Below, in pieces: positions 8,492 through 19,267 of a stretch of DNA of 30,654 nt. Source of the DNA: JBHHZJ01 sp046758005 (lineage in GTDB: Bacteria; Pseudomonadota; Alphaproteobacteria; Kiloniellales; J153). The translations under genes and the position numbers were made by a program. The DNA lies in contig JBHHZJ010000030.1 in NCBI GenBank assembly GCA_046758005.1, positions 1 through 30,654 of the forward strand, in the 5' to 3' direction. How positions within the stretch are numbered: the stretch's first letter is position 1; each line of letters starts with the position of its first letter. A model generated the notes under the pieces. The model had not been told where the DNA came from. It saw nothing but the letters and a program-made list of their open reading frames with translations, and made no database searches.

Positions 8492-9520
8492 CTAACCGGC
8501 GAGCGCCGCCGCGATGGCGGCGCGGTCGAGGCCGGATTCGCCGATCACGACCAGGCGTGTTTTCCGCGCCTCGCCGGCGCGCCAGTCGCGGTCGTAGTAG
8601 TGCTGGATGCGTTCGCCCACACCCTGTACGACCAGGCGCATCTCCTTGCCCGCGACCGCGGCGAAGCCCTTGACGCGCAGGATGCCGTGCGCGGCGACGA
8701 CCGGGCGCAGCCGCTCGACCAGCGTTTGCGGCGCGTTGACCTCGCCCAGGGACACGGTGAAGCTCTCGAAGTCGTCGTGATCGTGGTCGTCCACGCCGTC
8801 GTGGTGCGAGGGCCGGGCCTCCAGGTCGTCCTCCGCCGCCGCTTCGAGGCCGAGCAGCACCCCGGCGTCGATCGCGCCATGCGCGGCGCGCAGCACCTTG
8901 ACCGCCGGGCGCAGCCGTGCGCCGAGCGCCCCGGTCACGCGCGCGAGCGCCGCCGCGTCGAGCAGGTCGGCCTTGTTCACGACCACCAGGTCGGCGCAGG
9001 CGAGCTGGTCCTCGAACAGCTCCTCGAGCGGGCTGTCGTGGTCGAGCGCCGCGTCGGCCCGGCGCTGCGCCGCCACGGCCTCCGGGTCGGGAGCGAAACG
9101 GCCGGCCGCCACGGCCTCGGCGTCGAGCACCGCGATCACGCCGTCCACGGTCACGCGGGTGCGGATCTCGGGCCAGTTGAACGCCTTGACCAGCGGCTTG
9201 GGCAGGGCCAGGCCCGAGGTCTCGATGACGATGTGCTCGGGCGGCGCGGGCCGGGCGAGCAGCGCCTCGATGGTCGGCACGAAGTCGTCCGCCACGGTGC
9301 AGCAGAGGCAGCCGTTGGCCAGCTCGAGCACGTCGTCCTCGGCGCAGCCTTCGATCCCGCACGACTTCAGGATATCGCCGTCCACCCCGAGCTCGCCGAA
9401 CTCGTTGATGACGAGCGCCAGGCGACGGCCGCGCGCGGTGGCGAGCAGGTGCCGGATCATGCTGGTCTTGCCCGCGCCCAGAAACCCGGTGATGACGGTG
9501 GCCGGGACCTTGCCGGTCAT
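8492..9520 (-). CDS. cobW: CobW, COG0523 GTPase linked to cobalamin synthesis
   Basis: A 342-residue G3E-family P-loop GTPase, thought to deliver or handle cobalt for the CobN chelatase. Visible motifs: Walker A GFLGAGKTS at about residues 12-20, the metal-binding GCLCC (family CxCC) near residue 71, ETSGLALP, and the guanine-specificity motif NKAD near residue 178. A His/Asp-rich stretch at about 241-252 (SHHDGVDDHDHDD) is a typical metal-binding insertion between the GTPase and C-terminal domains. Start: the ATG at 9520 gives MTGKVPATVITGFLGAGKT and overlaps the cobU stop by ATGA. A longer frame would run through cobU and is rejected. Confidence 0.95.
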   Translation of the reverse strand: MTGKVPATVITGFLGAGKTSMIRHLLATARGRRLALVINEFGELGVDGDILKSCGIEGCAEDDVLELANGCLCCTVADDFVPTIEALLARPAPPEHIVIETSGLALPKPLVKAFNWPEIRTRVTVDGVIAVLDAEAVAAGRFAPDPEAVAAQRRADAALDHDSPLEELFEDQLACADLVVVNKADLLDAAALARVTGALGARLRPAVKVLRAAHGAIDAGVLLGLEAAAEDDLEARPSHHDGVDDHDHDDFESFTVSLGEVNAPQTLVERLRPVVAAHGILRVKGFAAVAGKEMRLVVQGVGERIQHYYDRDWRAGEARKTRLVVIGESGLDRAAIAAALAG

Positions 9521-10080
9521 GACGCCCGGACCCAGATGTCGGGGGCCTCGGCGTACCCCGGCCCCTTGAGCCGCAGCGGCAGCCCGGCGGTCATGGCGAC
9601 GACCGACTGCGCCGCCGCGGCGAGCGCCTGGTTCAGCTGCCCGGCGCAATCGACGAAGCGCCGCGCGAGCGGATTGTCCGGCACGACGCCCAGCCCCACC
9701 TCGTTGGAAATGAAGACGACCGGCCCGGCGAGCCCGGGCAGGGCGGCGAGCAGGCGCGCGCGCTCCTCCTCCGGGTCGCGTCCGGCGCCGAGCAGATTGC
9801 TCAGCCACAGCGTGAGGCAGTCGACCAGCACGGCGCGCTCCGCCCCGACGGACTTCCGCAGCGCCCCCACGACATCGAGTGGTTCCTCGACCGTGGTCCA
9901 GCGCGCGCCCCGGCGCGCCCGGTGCGCCGCGATGCGCGCCGCCATCTCTTCGTCGCCCGGCTCGGCGGTGGCGAGGTAGACGCACGCGCCGGGCCGGCTC
10001 TCGACCAGCGCCTCGGCGTAGCGGCTCTTGCCCGAGCGGGCGCCGCCGAGCACCAGGGTCACGGGCGGCAGCGCGCTCAT
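9517..10080 (-). CDS. cobU: Adenosylcobinamide kinase / adenosylcobinamide-phosphate guanylyltransferase
   Basis: A 187-residue bifunctional enzyme (CobU in Salmonella, CobP in Pseudomonas denitrificans) that phosphorylates adenosylcobinamide and then attaches GMP, preparing it for addition of the lower ligand. The P-loop GGARSGKSRYAE lies at residues 12-23. The His of AARIAAHRARRG (about residue 52) corresponds to the guanylylated His region. LVDCLTLWLSNLL (Walker B) and VFISNEVGLGVVPDNPLAR are family hallmarks. Both ends overlap neighbours by 4 bases (ATGA): upstream with the S41 peptidase stop and downstream with the cobW start. Confidence 0.95.
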   Translation of the reverse strand: MSALPPVTLVLGGARSGKSRYAEALVESRPGACVYLATAEPGDEEMAARIAAHRARRGARWTTVEEPLDVVGALRKSVGAERAVLVDCLTLWLSNLLGAGRDPEEERARLLAALPGLAGPVVFISNEVGLGVVPDNPLARRFVDCAGQLNQALAAAAQSVVAMTAGLPLRLKGPGYAEAPDIWVRAS

Positions 10081-10943
10081 GGCGCGAGCGCGGCGAGGAG
10101 CGCGGCCGGCACCGGGCGGTCGGGCACGAGGCCGCCGGCCAGGGTCTCGCCCGGCACCTCGATCCGCTCGGCCGGAAGGAGCAGGCGCCAGTCGTGATCG
10201 AGCGGCACGACCCGGGTCAGGTGGTCCTTGCCCGCGGTCCGTTCGCCGAGGACCTCGGCAGCTACGTGGCGGCGCAGCAACGCGGCCAGGACCTCGGCGC
10301 TGCTCGCCGTCCGCGGGCCGACCAGCACGGTGACGCGCTGCGCGACGCCGACCCCGCCGGCGGCAAGGTCGACCGGCGTCGCTCCGCCGCGGCCGTGAAG
10401 GAAAAGCGCGCCCGGCCGCGGCCCGATCAGCGCGCCGGCCACCCGCAACATGCGGCCGAAATCGCCGCCCTCGTTGCCGCGCAGGTCGAGCACGACGCCG
10501 CGCGAGGCGCCCTCGCCCCCCGGCGTGGCCAGCGCCGCCGCCAGTTCCGGTTCCACCTTGCGGCCGAAGCGGTCCAGGACGACGAGCCTCCGGCCGTCCT
10601 CCAGGCGCCGCGCCGCGCGCACCGAGGGCCGCGTGCGCGCCCAGCGGATCGTGTCCGTGTCGGGGTGCGCGCTGCGTTGCACGCGCGCGTCTTCGCCCAA
10701 AGCCGCGGCGATGCGCGCGCCCGCGCAGCGCGCGTCCCGGCCGCAGGCCCGGCGCACGGCGCCCGGGTCGAGGCCCCGCGCCGGGGCGTAGCCGGCCACC
10801 GCGGCGAGCACGCGCCCGACCGGGTCCGCCGCCGCCGGGGCGCTGGGGGCGACGGCCGGCATAGCCGCCAACCCGACCGCGCAGCTAATGGCAGTAGTTG
10901 CGAGCGCCGACCATCGTGGCGCCCCAGGGCTCCGCGCCGACAT
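10077..10943 (-). CDS. Exported S41-family (C-terminal processing type) peptidase
   Basis: A 288-residue protein. The N terminus looks like a signal peptide (basic start, hydrophobic segment about 12-30, Ala-rich cleavage region near residue 39), so it should act in the periplasm. The S41 catalytic core is clear: VVLDLRGNEGG at 150-160, TASSAE with the probable nucleophile Ser214, and GERTAGK with the general base Lys239. The 25-residue Ser-to-Lys spacing equals that of E. coli Prc/Tsp. I see no PDZ domain; the 40-140 region instead holds an uncharacterised segment with two Cys (67 and 73), so substrate selection may differ from CtpA/Prc. The ATG at 10943 overlaps the preceding beta-propeller gene by 59 bases, and its stop overlaps cobU by ATGA. 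The substrate is unknown. Confidence 0.8.
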   Translation of the reverse strand: MSARSPGAPRWSALATTAISCAVGLAAMPAVAPSAPAAADPVGRVLAAVAGYAPARGLDPGAVRRACGRDARCAGARIAAALGEDARVQRSAHPDTDTIRWARTRPSVRAARRLEDGRRLVVLDRFGRKVEPELAAALATPGGEGASRGVVLDLRGNEGGDFGRMLRVAGALIGPRPGALFLHGRGGATPVDLAAGGVGVAQRVTVLVGPRTASSAEVLAALLRRHVAAEVLGERTAGKDHLTRVVPLDHDWRLLLPAERIEVPGETLAGGLVPDRPVPAALLAALAP

Positions 10944-12069
10944 CGTCGATCGTCTTGATCAGCTTGCGCGCGGCAACGTCGATCACCGCCACCTTGCCCG
11001 TGTCGCTCAGCGCGATGTAGAGCTTGCGCCCGTCGGGCGTCGTGACGCCGGTCTCGGGCGTGCCGGGCAGGGCGATCTCGCCGGCGCGCGCCATGGCCGC
11101 GAGGTCGAGCACCACGACCTTGTTCTCGCCGCGGCTGATCACGAAGGCCGTGGCACCGGCCCCGTCGCCGTTGACGCCCGTCATGTCGGCCGCGCCGGGC
11201 AGCGTGGCGATCACCCGCAACGAATCGGTCGAGATCACGGAGACGGTCTTGTCCCCGTTGTTGGGCACGAGCATGGTGCGGCCGTCCGCGCTGGCGTAGG
11301 CGCGCCACGGCAGTTCGCCCAACGCCAGGTCGCGGACCTTCTTCCGGGCATCGAGGTCGATCACCGCCAGGGTGTTGCCCTCGCCGTGCGCCGCGAAGCC
11401 GAGGCGCCGGTCCGGCGTCGCGGTGACGTTGATGATGCCCTGGTATTCCGCGCCGGCCGTGCCTTCCTTGGCGGCCAGCGGGGTCGGCTCGGCGACCGGA
11501 ATCTCCGCCACGACCGCGGCGCGCGCCACGTCCACGACGCTCACGTGATCGGCGCCCAGGTTGGCGACATAGAGCAGCGAGCCGTCGCGGTTGAAGGTCA
11601 GGTTGTGCGGCTGGAAAAGGCCCGCGACCCGGGCGGTCTCCCGGTTTTCCGCCAGCGAGACGAACGAAACCGTGCCCGCGCCGATGTTGCCGACCGCGAG
11701 CAGCGTCCCGTCCGGGCTCAGCTCCATGTGCTCGGGCTCGGCATCCAGGCGCAGCGTCGCGACGGTCCTGTAGCCGTCGAGCGCGACGATCGAGATCGTG
11801 TCGTCGGCCGTGTTGCTCGCCACCAGCTTGCCCAGGCGCGCCGAGACGATCACCTGGTGCGGCACGCGCCCGACCGAAATCCGCGCCACGACCTCGTCGC
11901 GCGCGGTGTCGATGACGGCCACGTCCGCCGAGGCGCGGTTCGGGACGAACAGATAGCGGTCGAGCCGTTCGTGCGCCGCGCCCGGTCCAGCCGCGCCAAG
12001 GCCGGCAGCGAGCGCCGTCAGCGAAATAACGAGCAGGCGGCTATACAATGGACATCTGCGGCGTGACAT
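10885..12069 (-). CDS. Exported YncE-like beta-propeller protein
   Basis: A 394-residue protein with a signal peptide (residues 1-32, SRLLVISLTALAAGLGAAGPGAAHA-like, described approximately) followed by about seven YVTN-type blades, e.g. YLFVPNRASADVAVIDTA, GSLLYVANLGADHVSVVDV, RTMLVPNNGDKTVSVIST and GRKLYIALSDTGKVAVIDV. Such propellers are binding scaffolds and rarely catalytic. The ATG at 12069 follows an AAGAGGGGGAAGG ribosome region; an upstream in-frame extension would read through the riboswitch and is rejected. It is the first gene after the cobalamin riboswitch and is translationally linked to the S41 peptidase. A role in corrinoid or cobalt capture, or in assembly of an outer-membrane transporter, is inference only. 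Confidence 0.8.
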   Translation of the reverse strand: MSRRRCPLYSRLLVISLTALAAGLGAAGPGAAHERLDRYLFVPNRASADVAVIDTARDEVVARISVGRVPHQVIVSARLGKLVASNTADDTISIVALDGYRTVATLRLDAEPEHMELSPDGTLLAVGNIGAGTVSFVSLAENRETARVAGLFQPHNLTFNRDGSLLYVANLGADHVSVVDVARAAVVAEIPVAEPTPLAAKEGTAGAEYQGIINVTATPDRRLGFAAHGEGNTLAVIDLDARKKVRDLALGELPWRAYASADGRTMLVPNNGDKTVSVISTDSLRVIATLPGAADMTGVNGDGAGATAFVISRGENKVVVLDLAAMARAGEIALPGTPETGVTTPDGRKLYIALSDTGKVAVIDVAARKLIKTIDDVGAEPWGATMVGARNYCH

Positions 12070-12119
12070 GGGCCTTCCCCCTCTTGCGAATGCCACATAC
12101 CCATGCCACCGCGAACCGA

Positions 12120-12152
12120 GGCCGGCGTGCCTGCACGCGGCAGGCGCCGGCC
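12120..12152 (-). promoter_or_regulatory. Strong hairpin in the leader, possible expression platform
   Basis: Arms GGCCGGC + GCCTG and CAGGC + GCCGGCC pair around a 7-base loop, with a 2-base GT bulge. It sits between the B12 aptamer (ending near 12201) and the ribosome site of the first gene. No T-run follows on the transcribed strand, so intrinsic termination is unlikely; control of translation or Rho access is more plausible (inference). Confidence 0.4.
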
Positions 12153-12200
12153 CATTTTCCGCCGGGTCCCCCGTCCGGCGGGTCCGCGCTGGCGGCGTGC

Positions 12201-12380
12201 GGCGGCAGGTCTCCTGGCTTGCGGATCGTCGCGCGCGCCGTGCCTTCCCGGTCGCCCAGTGGCGTCTTCCCAGTGGCGTCCTTACGGTGCGCTCACCGCC
12301 CACAGTTGCGGGGGCAGCCGAGGCCTTGGCCGCAATCCGCGGCCGCACCTCGTTCCCTATTAATCCCGAACGGGAACCGT
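12201..12380 (-). promoter_or_regulatory. Cobalamin (B12) riboswitch
   Basis: Read on the minus strand, the leader shows the conserved cobalamin aptamer blocks in the right order: GGGAACGAGGTG (12346-12357), GGCTGCCCCCGCAACTGT (12303-12320), GCCACTG (twice, 12255-12280), GGGAAGGC (12242-12249), and the B12 box AGCCAGGAGACCTGCC (12204-12219). The aptamer binds adenosyl- or other cobalamins and normally shuts down expression when B12 is plentiful. It lies about 130 bases upstream of the beta-propeller gene and should control the whole seven-gene operon. The GCCACTG block is tandemly duplicated (see findings). Confidence 0.95.
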
Positions 12381-12390
12381 CGCCTGGGCC

Positions 12391-12420
12391 AGACTAAGCC
12401 AGGCGGGCCGGCCGGCACAA
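12391..12420 (-). promoter_or_regulatory. Candidate sigma70-type promoter of the cob operon
   Basis: On the minus strand TTGTGC (12415-12420) and TAGTCT (12391-12396) are separated by 18 bases. A start site about 7 bases further on would fall near 12384, just before the riboswitch fold begins. Match to consensus is modest, but the position fits well. Confidence 0.4.
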
Positions 12421-12791
12421 GGGGCGTGGACGATCGGGCAGCCCTAGCCCATCGGACCGGCGCGCCGCGCGTGCATGCGCGGGTATGCGCCCCGCCCGCC
12501 GGGATCGGGCCGAGCTAGCCAGGGGGCATGAATTATTTGCCGATACGCGCAAGGCCCGCGACACGCCGTAATCTTCGGTAAACCGCATGCAAACGAACTT
12601 TAGGGAACGCCAATTAGATCTTGAGGTCGGTCGAGAAAATAGAAACACTTATTGCAATTACTAATTTTCGATCGTGTTTGAATAGCGGTCGAAAGGCCGG
12701 ACGAACCGTCGACTCGCTCTCGAGAGCGGCGGGCATATCCCGGCCGGGCGGGGACCGGCGTGTACTCCGTCGCACAGGGGGGCTAAGCGTC
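12421..12791. other. Non-coding stretch before the MFS gene
   Basis: No convincing gene. The part from 12530 to 12680 is clearly more AT-rich than the surroundings and includes a loose inverted repeat (GAAAAT at about 12637 and ATTTTC at about 12665), so the promoter of the plus-strand MFS gene is probably here. In-frame codons run upstream from the MFS start to 12621 but do not resemble a transporter N terminus. Confidence 0.4.
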
Positions 12792-14180
12792 TTGTCGCAC
12801 GCCATCAAGGAAACCACCGGCTCGACCCGCGTCGAGCCCGCGGCCGAGCCCGGGGTCGATACCTCTGTGGGCCAAGTCCTGGTCAGCAAGGTGCCGCGGC
12901 GGGCGCTGTGGATGCTCGCCTCCATGACGCTACTCGGCATCCTCAGCCAGTTCTTCCGCTCCTCCAACGGGGTCATCGCGCCCAATCTCATGGAGGATCT
13001 CAGCCTCAACGCCGAGGAGATCGGCGTCGTGTCCGGGTCCTTCTTCTACATCTTCACAATCCTCCAGATCCCGATCGGGGTCCTGCTCGACCGCTATGGC
13101 GGCCGCTTCGTCATCTCGTCCATGATGATCCTGGCGATGGCCGGATCGCTGGTGTTCGCCGTCGCAGGCTCGCTGTTCGGACTGACCGCCGGGCGCCTTC
13201 TGATCGGCATCGGCTGCGCCGGGATCATGGTCGGCTCGCTGGTGATCTGCCGGCGCTGGTTCCCGCCGGAGCGTTACACCAGCGCGATGGCGGTCCTGTT
13301 CGCCTTCAGCAACGCGGGCAGCCTCGCGGCCGCCGGACCGCTCGCGTTCGCCGCGGCCGCCTGGGGCTGGCGCGGCGCGTTCGTCGGCCTAGCGGGTGTC
13401 GCCGCCTTGCTCACGCTCCTGTTCTACCTGGTCGTGCGCGACGCGCCGCCCGGCCACCCCTACCACCGGCGCACGCCGGACACGCTTGCGGCCACGATCA
13501 AGGGGCTGCGCGAGGTCTGGGCCTTGCGCGACGTGGCCTACATCCTGCCGATGGTCGCCGTCGGCTACGCCTCTGTGATCACCGTGCTCGGCCTGTGGGG
13601 CGGACCCTACTTCTACGAGGTGCACGGCCTGGGCGAGGTGGAGCGCGGCAACCTGCTGTCGCTCATGGCGATCGCCATGATCGCGGGCACGCTGTTCTAT
13701 GGCCCGCTCGACCGGCGTTTCAACACCCGCCGAGGCGTGGTCACCTGGGGCGCGCTCGCCACCGCGGCGATGCTCGTCGTCCTGGTCCTGATCCCGAAGC
13801 CGTCCCTGTGGCTGGCCTCCGTGCTCCTGTCCTTGTTCTGCTTCCTCGGGGCCTACAGCCTGGTCGTGATGGCGCACGGGCTGTCGCTGTTCCCGGAGCG
13901 GCTGGCCGGGCGGGGGGTGACGACGCTCAACGTCGGCCTGATGGGCGGGGCCGCCGTGCTTCAGACCCTTACCGGTCAGCTCATCGGCTGGTTCCCGGAT
14001 CGCCACGGCGATGCCGGCGACTTGGCCTACCGCCTGTTGTTCCTGCTCCTGGCGGCGCTCACCTTGGCGGCGCTCGTGCTGTACCGCCGGGTGCGGGACG
14101 TAAGACCGGTCCGGGTGGTGCCGTCCCGGTCCGGAACCGGCTCGCAGGCCCGCACCGGGGCCGCGTCCCAGGCCGACTGA
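12792..14180 (+). CDS. MFS transporter
   Basis: A 462-residue inner-membrane carrier of the major facilitator superfamily with about 12 hydrophobic helices. The first starts near residue 37 (ALWMLASMTLLGILSQFF). The loop 2-3 signature GVLLDRYGGRFV is present, as is the family's RLLIGIGCAGIMVGSLVI in helix 4. Substrate not predictable. The start is uncertain: the TTG at 12792 follows an AGGGGGG ribosome-like run about 12 bases upstream, and gives a 35-residue cytoplasmic N terminus. The frame stays open further upstream with an unlikely Arg-rich sequence. The gene diverges from the cob operon but has no riboswitch of its own. The C-terminal tail is rich in Arg, Ser and Thr. Confidence 0.8.
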   Translation: MSHAIKETTGSTRVEPAAEPGVDTSVGQVLVSKVPRRALWMLASMTLLGILSQFFRSSNGVIAPNLMEDLSLNAEEIGVVSGSFFYIFTILQIPIGVLLDRYGGRFVISSMMILAMAGSLVFAVAGSLFGLTAGRLLIGIGCAGIMVGSLVICRRWFPPERYTSAMAVLFAFSNAGSLAAAGPLAFAAAAWGWRGAFVGLAGVAALLTLLFYLVVRDAPPGHPYHRRTPDTLAATIKGLREVWALRDVAYILPMVAVGYASVITVLGLWGGPYFYEVHGLGEVERGNLLSLMAIAMIAGTLFYGPLDRRFNTRRGVVTWGALATAAMLVVLVLIPKPSLWLASVLLSLFCFLGAYSLVVMAHGLSLFPERLAGRGVTTLNVGLMGGAAVLQTLTGQLIGWFPDRHGDAGDLAYRLLFLLLAALTLAALVLYRRVRDVRPVRVVPSRSGTGSQARTGAASQAD

Positions 14181-14181
14181 C

Positions 14182-14203
14182 CGCGCCGCCGGAACGCGGC
14201 GCG
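14182..14203 (+). terminator. Terminator-like hairpin after the MFS gene
   Basis: CGCGCCGC-CGGAAC-GCGGCGCG forms a perfect 8-base GC stem directly after the TGA stop (14178-14180). The following AGTCTTCG is only weakly T-rich. Confidence 0.45.
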
Positions 14204-14353
14204 AGTCTTCGCCGTCCAACGAGCGGGACGGCGGCCGTTTGCGTCCGAAACCCAAGGTCTTAGGCCAATCTTAACCCAAAAACCCGACGATTCGCCGAGC
14301 GCAGGCGATGACCGCCCGCGCGCCAATCCCTTGGGAACGAAACGAGGTCAACG

Positions 14354-14875
14354 ATGTGTAAGCATTTGTTGCAACACGCTTGGCGCTCGGCCGCTGCTGT
14401 CGTGCTGGTCGGGCTCCTTTCCCTGCCCGTGACGGTTCTGTCGGCCACGACCGACAGCCGCCCGATCCTCCACGTCACCGGCAAGATCACCAACGCCGAC
14501 GGCGTCGGCGCCGCGGCCTTCGACATCGCCGGGCTGCGGAATATCGGCGTCTCGCGCGTGCGGACGTCCACGCCCTGGACCAAGGGCCAGCCGGTGTTCG
14601 AGGGCGTTCTGGTGCGCGACGTGCTGAACGCCGTCGGCGCCCGGGGCGACACGGTCGTGGCCACCGCGCTCAACGACTATAGGGTCGAAATCCCGGTCTC
14701 CGATTTTCTCAAGTACCCGGTCATCCTGGCCTACAAGATGGACGGGGAGCGCCTCAAGGTCCGCGACAAGGGGCCGCTGTGGATCATCTATCCGCAGGAC
14801 GAATACCCGGAACTGAGGACGAAGAAGGTCCAGAGCCGATGGGTGTGGCAGGTCAAGGAACTCGTGATCCGGTGA
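14354..14875 (+). CDS. Periplasmic molybdopterin-fold (sulfite-oxidase-like) domain protein
   Basis: A 173-residue exported protein. The signal peptide spans residues 1-30 (basic start, VVLVGLLSLPVTVLSA). The remainder resembles the oxidoreductase molybdopterin-binding fold: HVTGKITNADG, FEGVLVRDVLNAVGA, ALNDYRVEIPVSDF, GPLWIIYPQDE and a terminal WVWQVKELVI. The mature part contains no Cys, so the Cys that ligates molybdenum in sulfite oxidases is absent; the domain is therefore more likely a binding or sensing module than an enzyme (inference). A GAGG ribosome site lies 6 bases before the ATG. It is followed after 46 bases by a membrane histidine kinase with a periplasmic domain, suggesting that it acts as that kinase's periplasmic partner. 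Confidence 0.75.
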   Translation: MCKHLLQHAWRSAAAVVLVGLLSLPVTVLSATTDSRPILHVTGKITNADGVGAAAFDIAGLRNIGVSRVRTSTPWTKGQPVFEGVLVRDVLNAVGARGDTVVATALNDYRVEIPVSDFLKYPVILAYKMDGERLKVRDKGPLWIIYPQDEYPELRTKKVQSRWVWQVKELVIR

Positions 14876-14899
14876 AGACCGGGGGGAAACCCCCGTCTT
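14875..14899 (+). terminator. Hairpin between the molybdopterin-fold gene and the kinase
   Basis: AAGAC-(C)-GGGGG, loop GAAA, CCCCC-GTCTT: a 10-base-pair stem with one bulged C, starting at the last base of the upstream stop codon and followed by a single T. It ends 22 bases before the kinase GTG. It could attenuate read-through or protect the upstream message, giving more periplasmic protein than kinase. Confidence 0.45.
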
Positions 14900-14921
14900 T
14901 ACCGGCACCGACGGGCATTCG

Positions 14922-17636
<2,715 letters not shown>

Positions 17637-17649
17637 TGCGATTCGGCGC

Positions 17650-17725
<76 letters not shown>

Positions 17726-17792
17726 CCCGCGGCGGGCGGGCAACCTCGAGACGAACCCGTCATCAAGGCCGCCGCCTCCGGTGAATCGCAAC

Positions 17793-19265
17793 CTAATCGA
17801 GGCCCCCTGGCCCGTCAACGCTGAGCCCGTCAACGCCGCGCGCGCCGGCGCGGTGCGAGGCGCGCGCCTCGGCCGCCGCGGGCAGGGCGGGCGTGGTCGC
17901 TTCGGGGAGAGCAGCCGGCCCGGCCCGCCGCTCCGGCTCGGCCTCGATGAGCGTCGGGGCGACCCGCGGCGGGCGCTGCCAGGCCAGCCCGTCGAAGGTT
18001 CCGCAGGCGCCGCATCGCGCGCTCCACGCCTCGCAGAGCGCGCCGCACGAGCGGCACACCCAGGCCGGGTCCTGCGGCGCCTCGCTGGCGCGGGTCAGCC
18101 ACGCCCGTCCGGCCGCCGCATCGCCGTGCTCGGCCTCCTCGAGCTCCGCCATCAGGCGGCAGACCGCCTCGCCCGGGGCACCGTCAAGGCCGTCCGGCCC
18201 GGCCGCGGCGCTCAGGTGCCGGCGCGCCTCGCCCCACAGCTTGGCCGCCAGTGCCGCGCGCGCCAGCGCCAGGTGGCTCTCGGGATGGTCGGGTCGGCCG
18301 GCGGTCAGGCGGGCGAGCCGCTTCAGCCGCTCAAGGCCGTCCTGGCTCGGTCGCGCCGAGAGATACACGCGTACGAGCTCCGGGTGCGGCGCCGCGGCCC
18401 ATGCCCGTTCCAGCACCTTGGCCGCGCGCTGCCGCTGGCCCGCCGCGACCAGCAGCTCGCCGACCAGCACCGCCGCCGGAGCCAGCCCGGGGGCCCGCTT
18501 GTGCGCCTCGCGGGCGAGCCGCAGCGCGGTCCCGGTGTCGCCGGCCCGGCGGGCGGACAGGGCGCGCTCGAGCAGCAGCACCGCGCGCTTGCGCTCGGCC
18601 TCGGGCGCGGGCAGCGCCCTGGCCCGGGTCGCGTCCTTCAGCGCGCGCTCGGCGGTGTCCAGGTCGCCGCAGCGCTCGCTCAGGTCGAACAGCGAGGTCA
18701 GCACCCAAGGCGTGCTCGGGCGCAGGGCGTAGGCCTGGCGCACGTAGTCGAGCGCCGCCTGCTCGTCGCCGTCGCGCAGCGCTTGGGTGAGCAGGCCGCG
18801 CAGGCCGAGAAACCGCGTCTCGCGGTTGTCCAGCATCGCGGTGAAGTAACGCTTGGCCGCGGCCCCGTCGCCGTTGAGCTGCGCCGCCTGGGCCGACAGG
18901 AGCATGGTCAGCGGCGGCTCATCGAGCAGCGCGTCGGCCCGCTTGGCCCAGCGTGCGGCCTCGGCGGCCTCGCCCGCCGCGACCGCCACCATGCCCTGGG
19001 TCAACGCCTTGTAACCGCGGCGCCGGCGGCTCGCCTGCAGGCTGCGGCCGAGATCGCGCGGGGCCCGGTAGAGCACGCGCCAGAAGCGGTAGACGAGCGC
19101 CGCCGCGGCGGCGACGAGCGCGACGGCGAGGAGCAGGATGCCGACCGAGGTCTCGATGCGGTAGCCCAGCCACTCGATGGACACGGCGCCCGGGCGCTCG
19201 GCCAGCCAGTAGGCGAGCGCGACCAGGACCGCGACCTTGAGGCAGAAGACGAGGACGCGGATCAT
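17793..19265 (-). CDS. hemY: HemY-like membrane protein with TPR repeats
   Basis: A 490-residue inner-membrane protein of the HemY N-terminal-domain family, linked to tetrapyrrole synthesis by gene order. Its biochemical role is not settled, and it is not the oxygen-dependent protoporphyrinogen oxidase of the same name. Two N-terminal membrane segments (about 5-21 and 41-63) flank the conserved WLGYRIETSVG. TPR-like helices follow to about residue 390. Near 404-423 there is a zinc-ribbon-like pair, CRSCG and CGACG, followed by FDGLAW, as in alphaproteobacterial members. The C-terminal 60 residues are Ala/Pro/Glu-rich. It begins 2 bases after the stop of the HemD-mitofilin gene, so the two are co-transcribed. 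Confidence 0.88.
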   Translation of the reverse strand: MIRVLVFCLKVAVLVALAYWLAERPGAVSIEWLGYRIETSVGILLLAVALVAAAAALVYRFWRVLYRAPRDLGRSLQASRRRRGYKALTQGMVAVAAGEAAEAARWAKRADALLDEPPLTMLLSAQAAQLNGDGAAAKRYFTAMLDNRETRFLGLRGLLTQALRDGDEQAALDYVRQAYALRPSTPWVLTSLFDLSERCGDLDTAERALKDATRARALPAPEAERKRAVLLLERALSARRAGDTGTALRLAREAHKRAPGLAPAAVLVGELLVAAGQRQRAAKVLERAWAAAPHPELVRVYLSARPSQDGLERLKRLARLTAGRPDHPESHLALARAALAAKLWGEARRHLSAAAGPDGLDGAPGEAVCRLMAELEEAEHGDAAAGRAWLTRASEAPQDPAWVCRSCGALCEAWSARCGACGTFDGLAWQRPPRVAPTLIEAEPERRAGPAALPEATTPALPAAAEARASHRAGARGVDGLSVDGPGGLD

Positions 19266-19267
19266 GG

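Noticed and set aside
12154..12181. CCGCCGG/CCGGCGG hairpin as an intrinsic terminator for the riboswitch
   Set aside because: The adjacent T-run is on the non-transcribed orientation; the minus-strand transcript has A residues after the stem, so it does not fit an intrinsic terminator.
12070..12348. N-terminal extension of the beta-propeller frame over the riboswitch
   Set aside because: It would translate the aptamer itself, and the signal peptide begins at the ATG at 12069.
12636..12671. GAAAAT/ATTTTC inverted repeat upstream of the MFS gene as a firm operator
   Set aside because: Short arms, long spacer and an AT-rich background make chance likely; mentioned only as part of the non-coding stretch.
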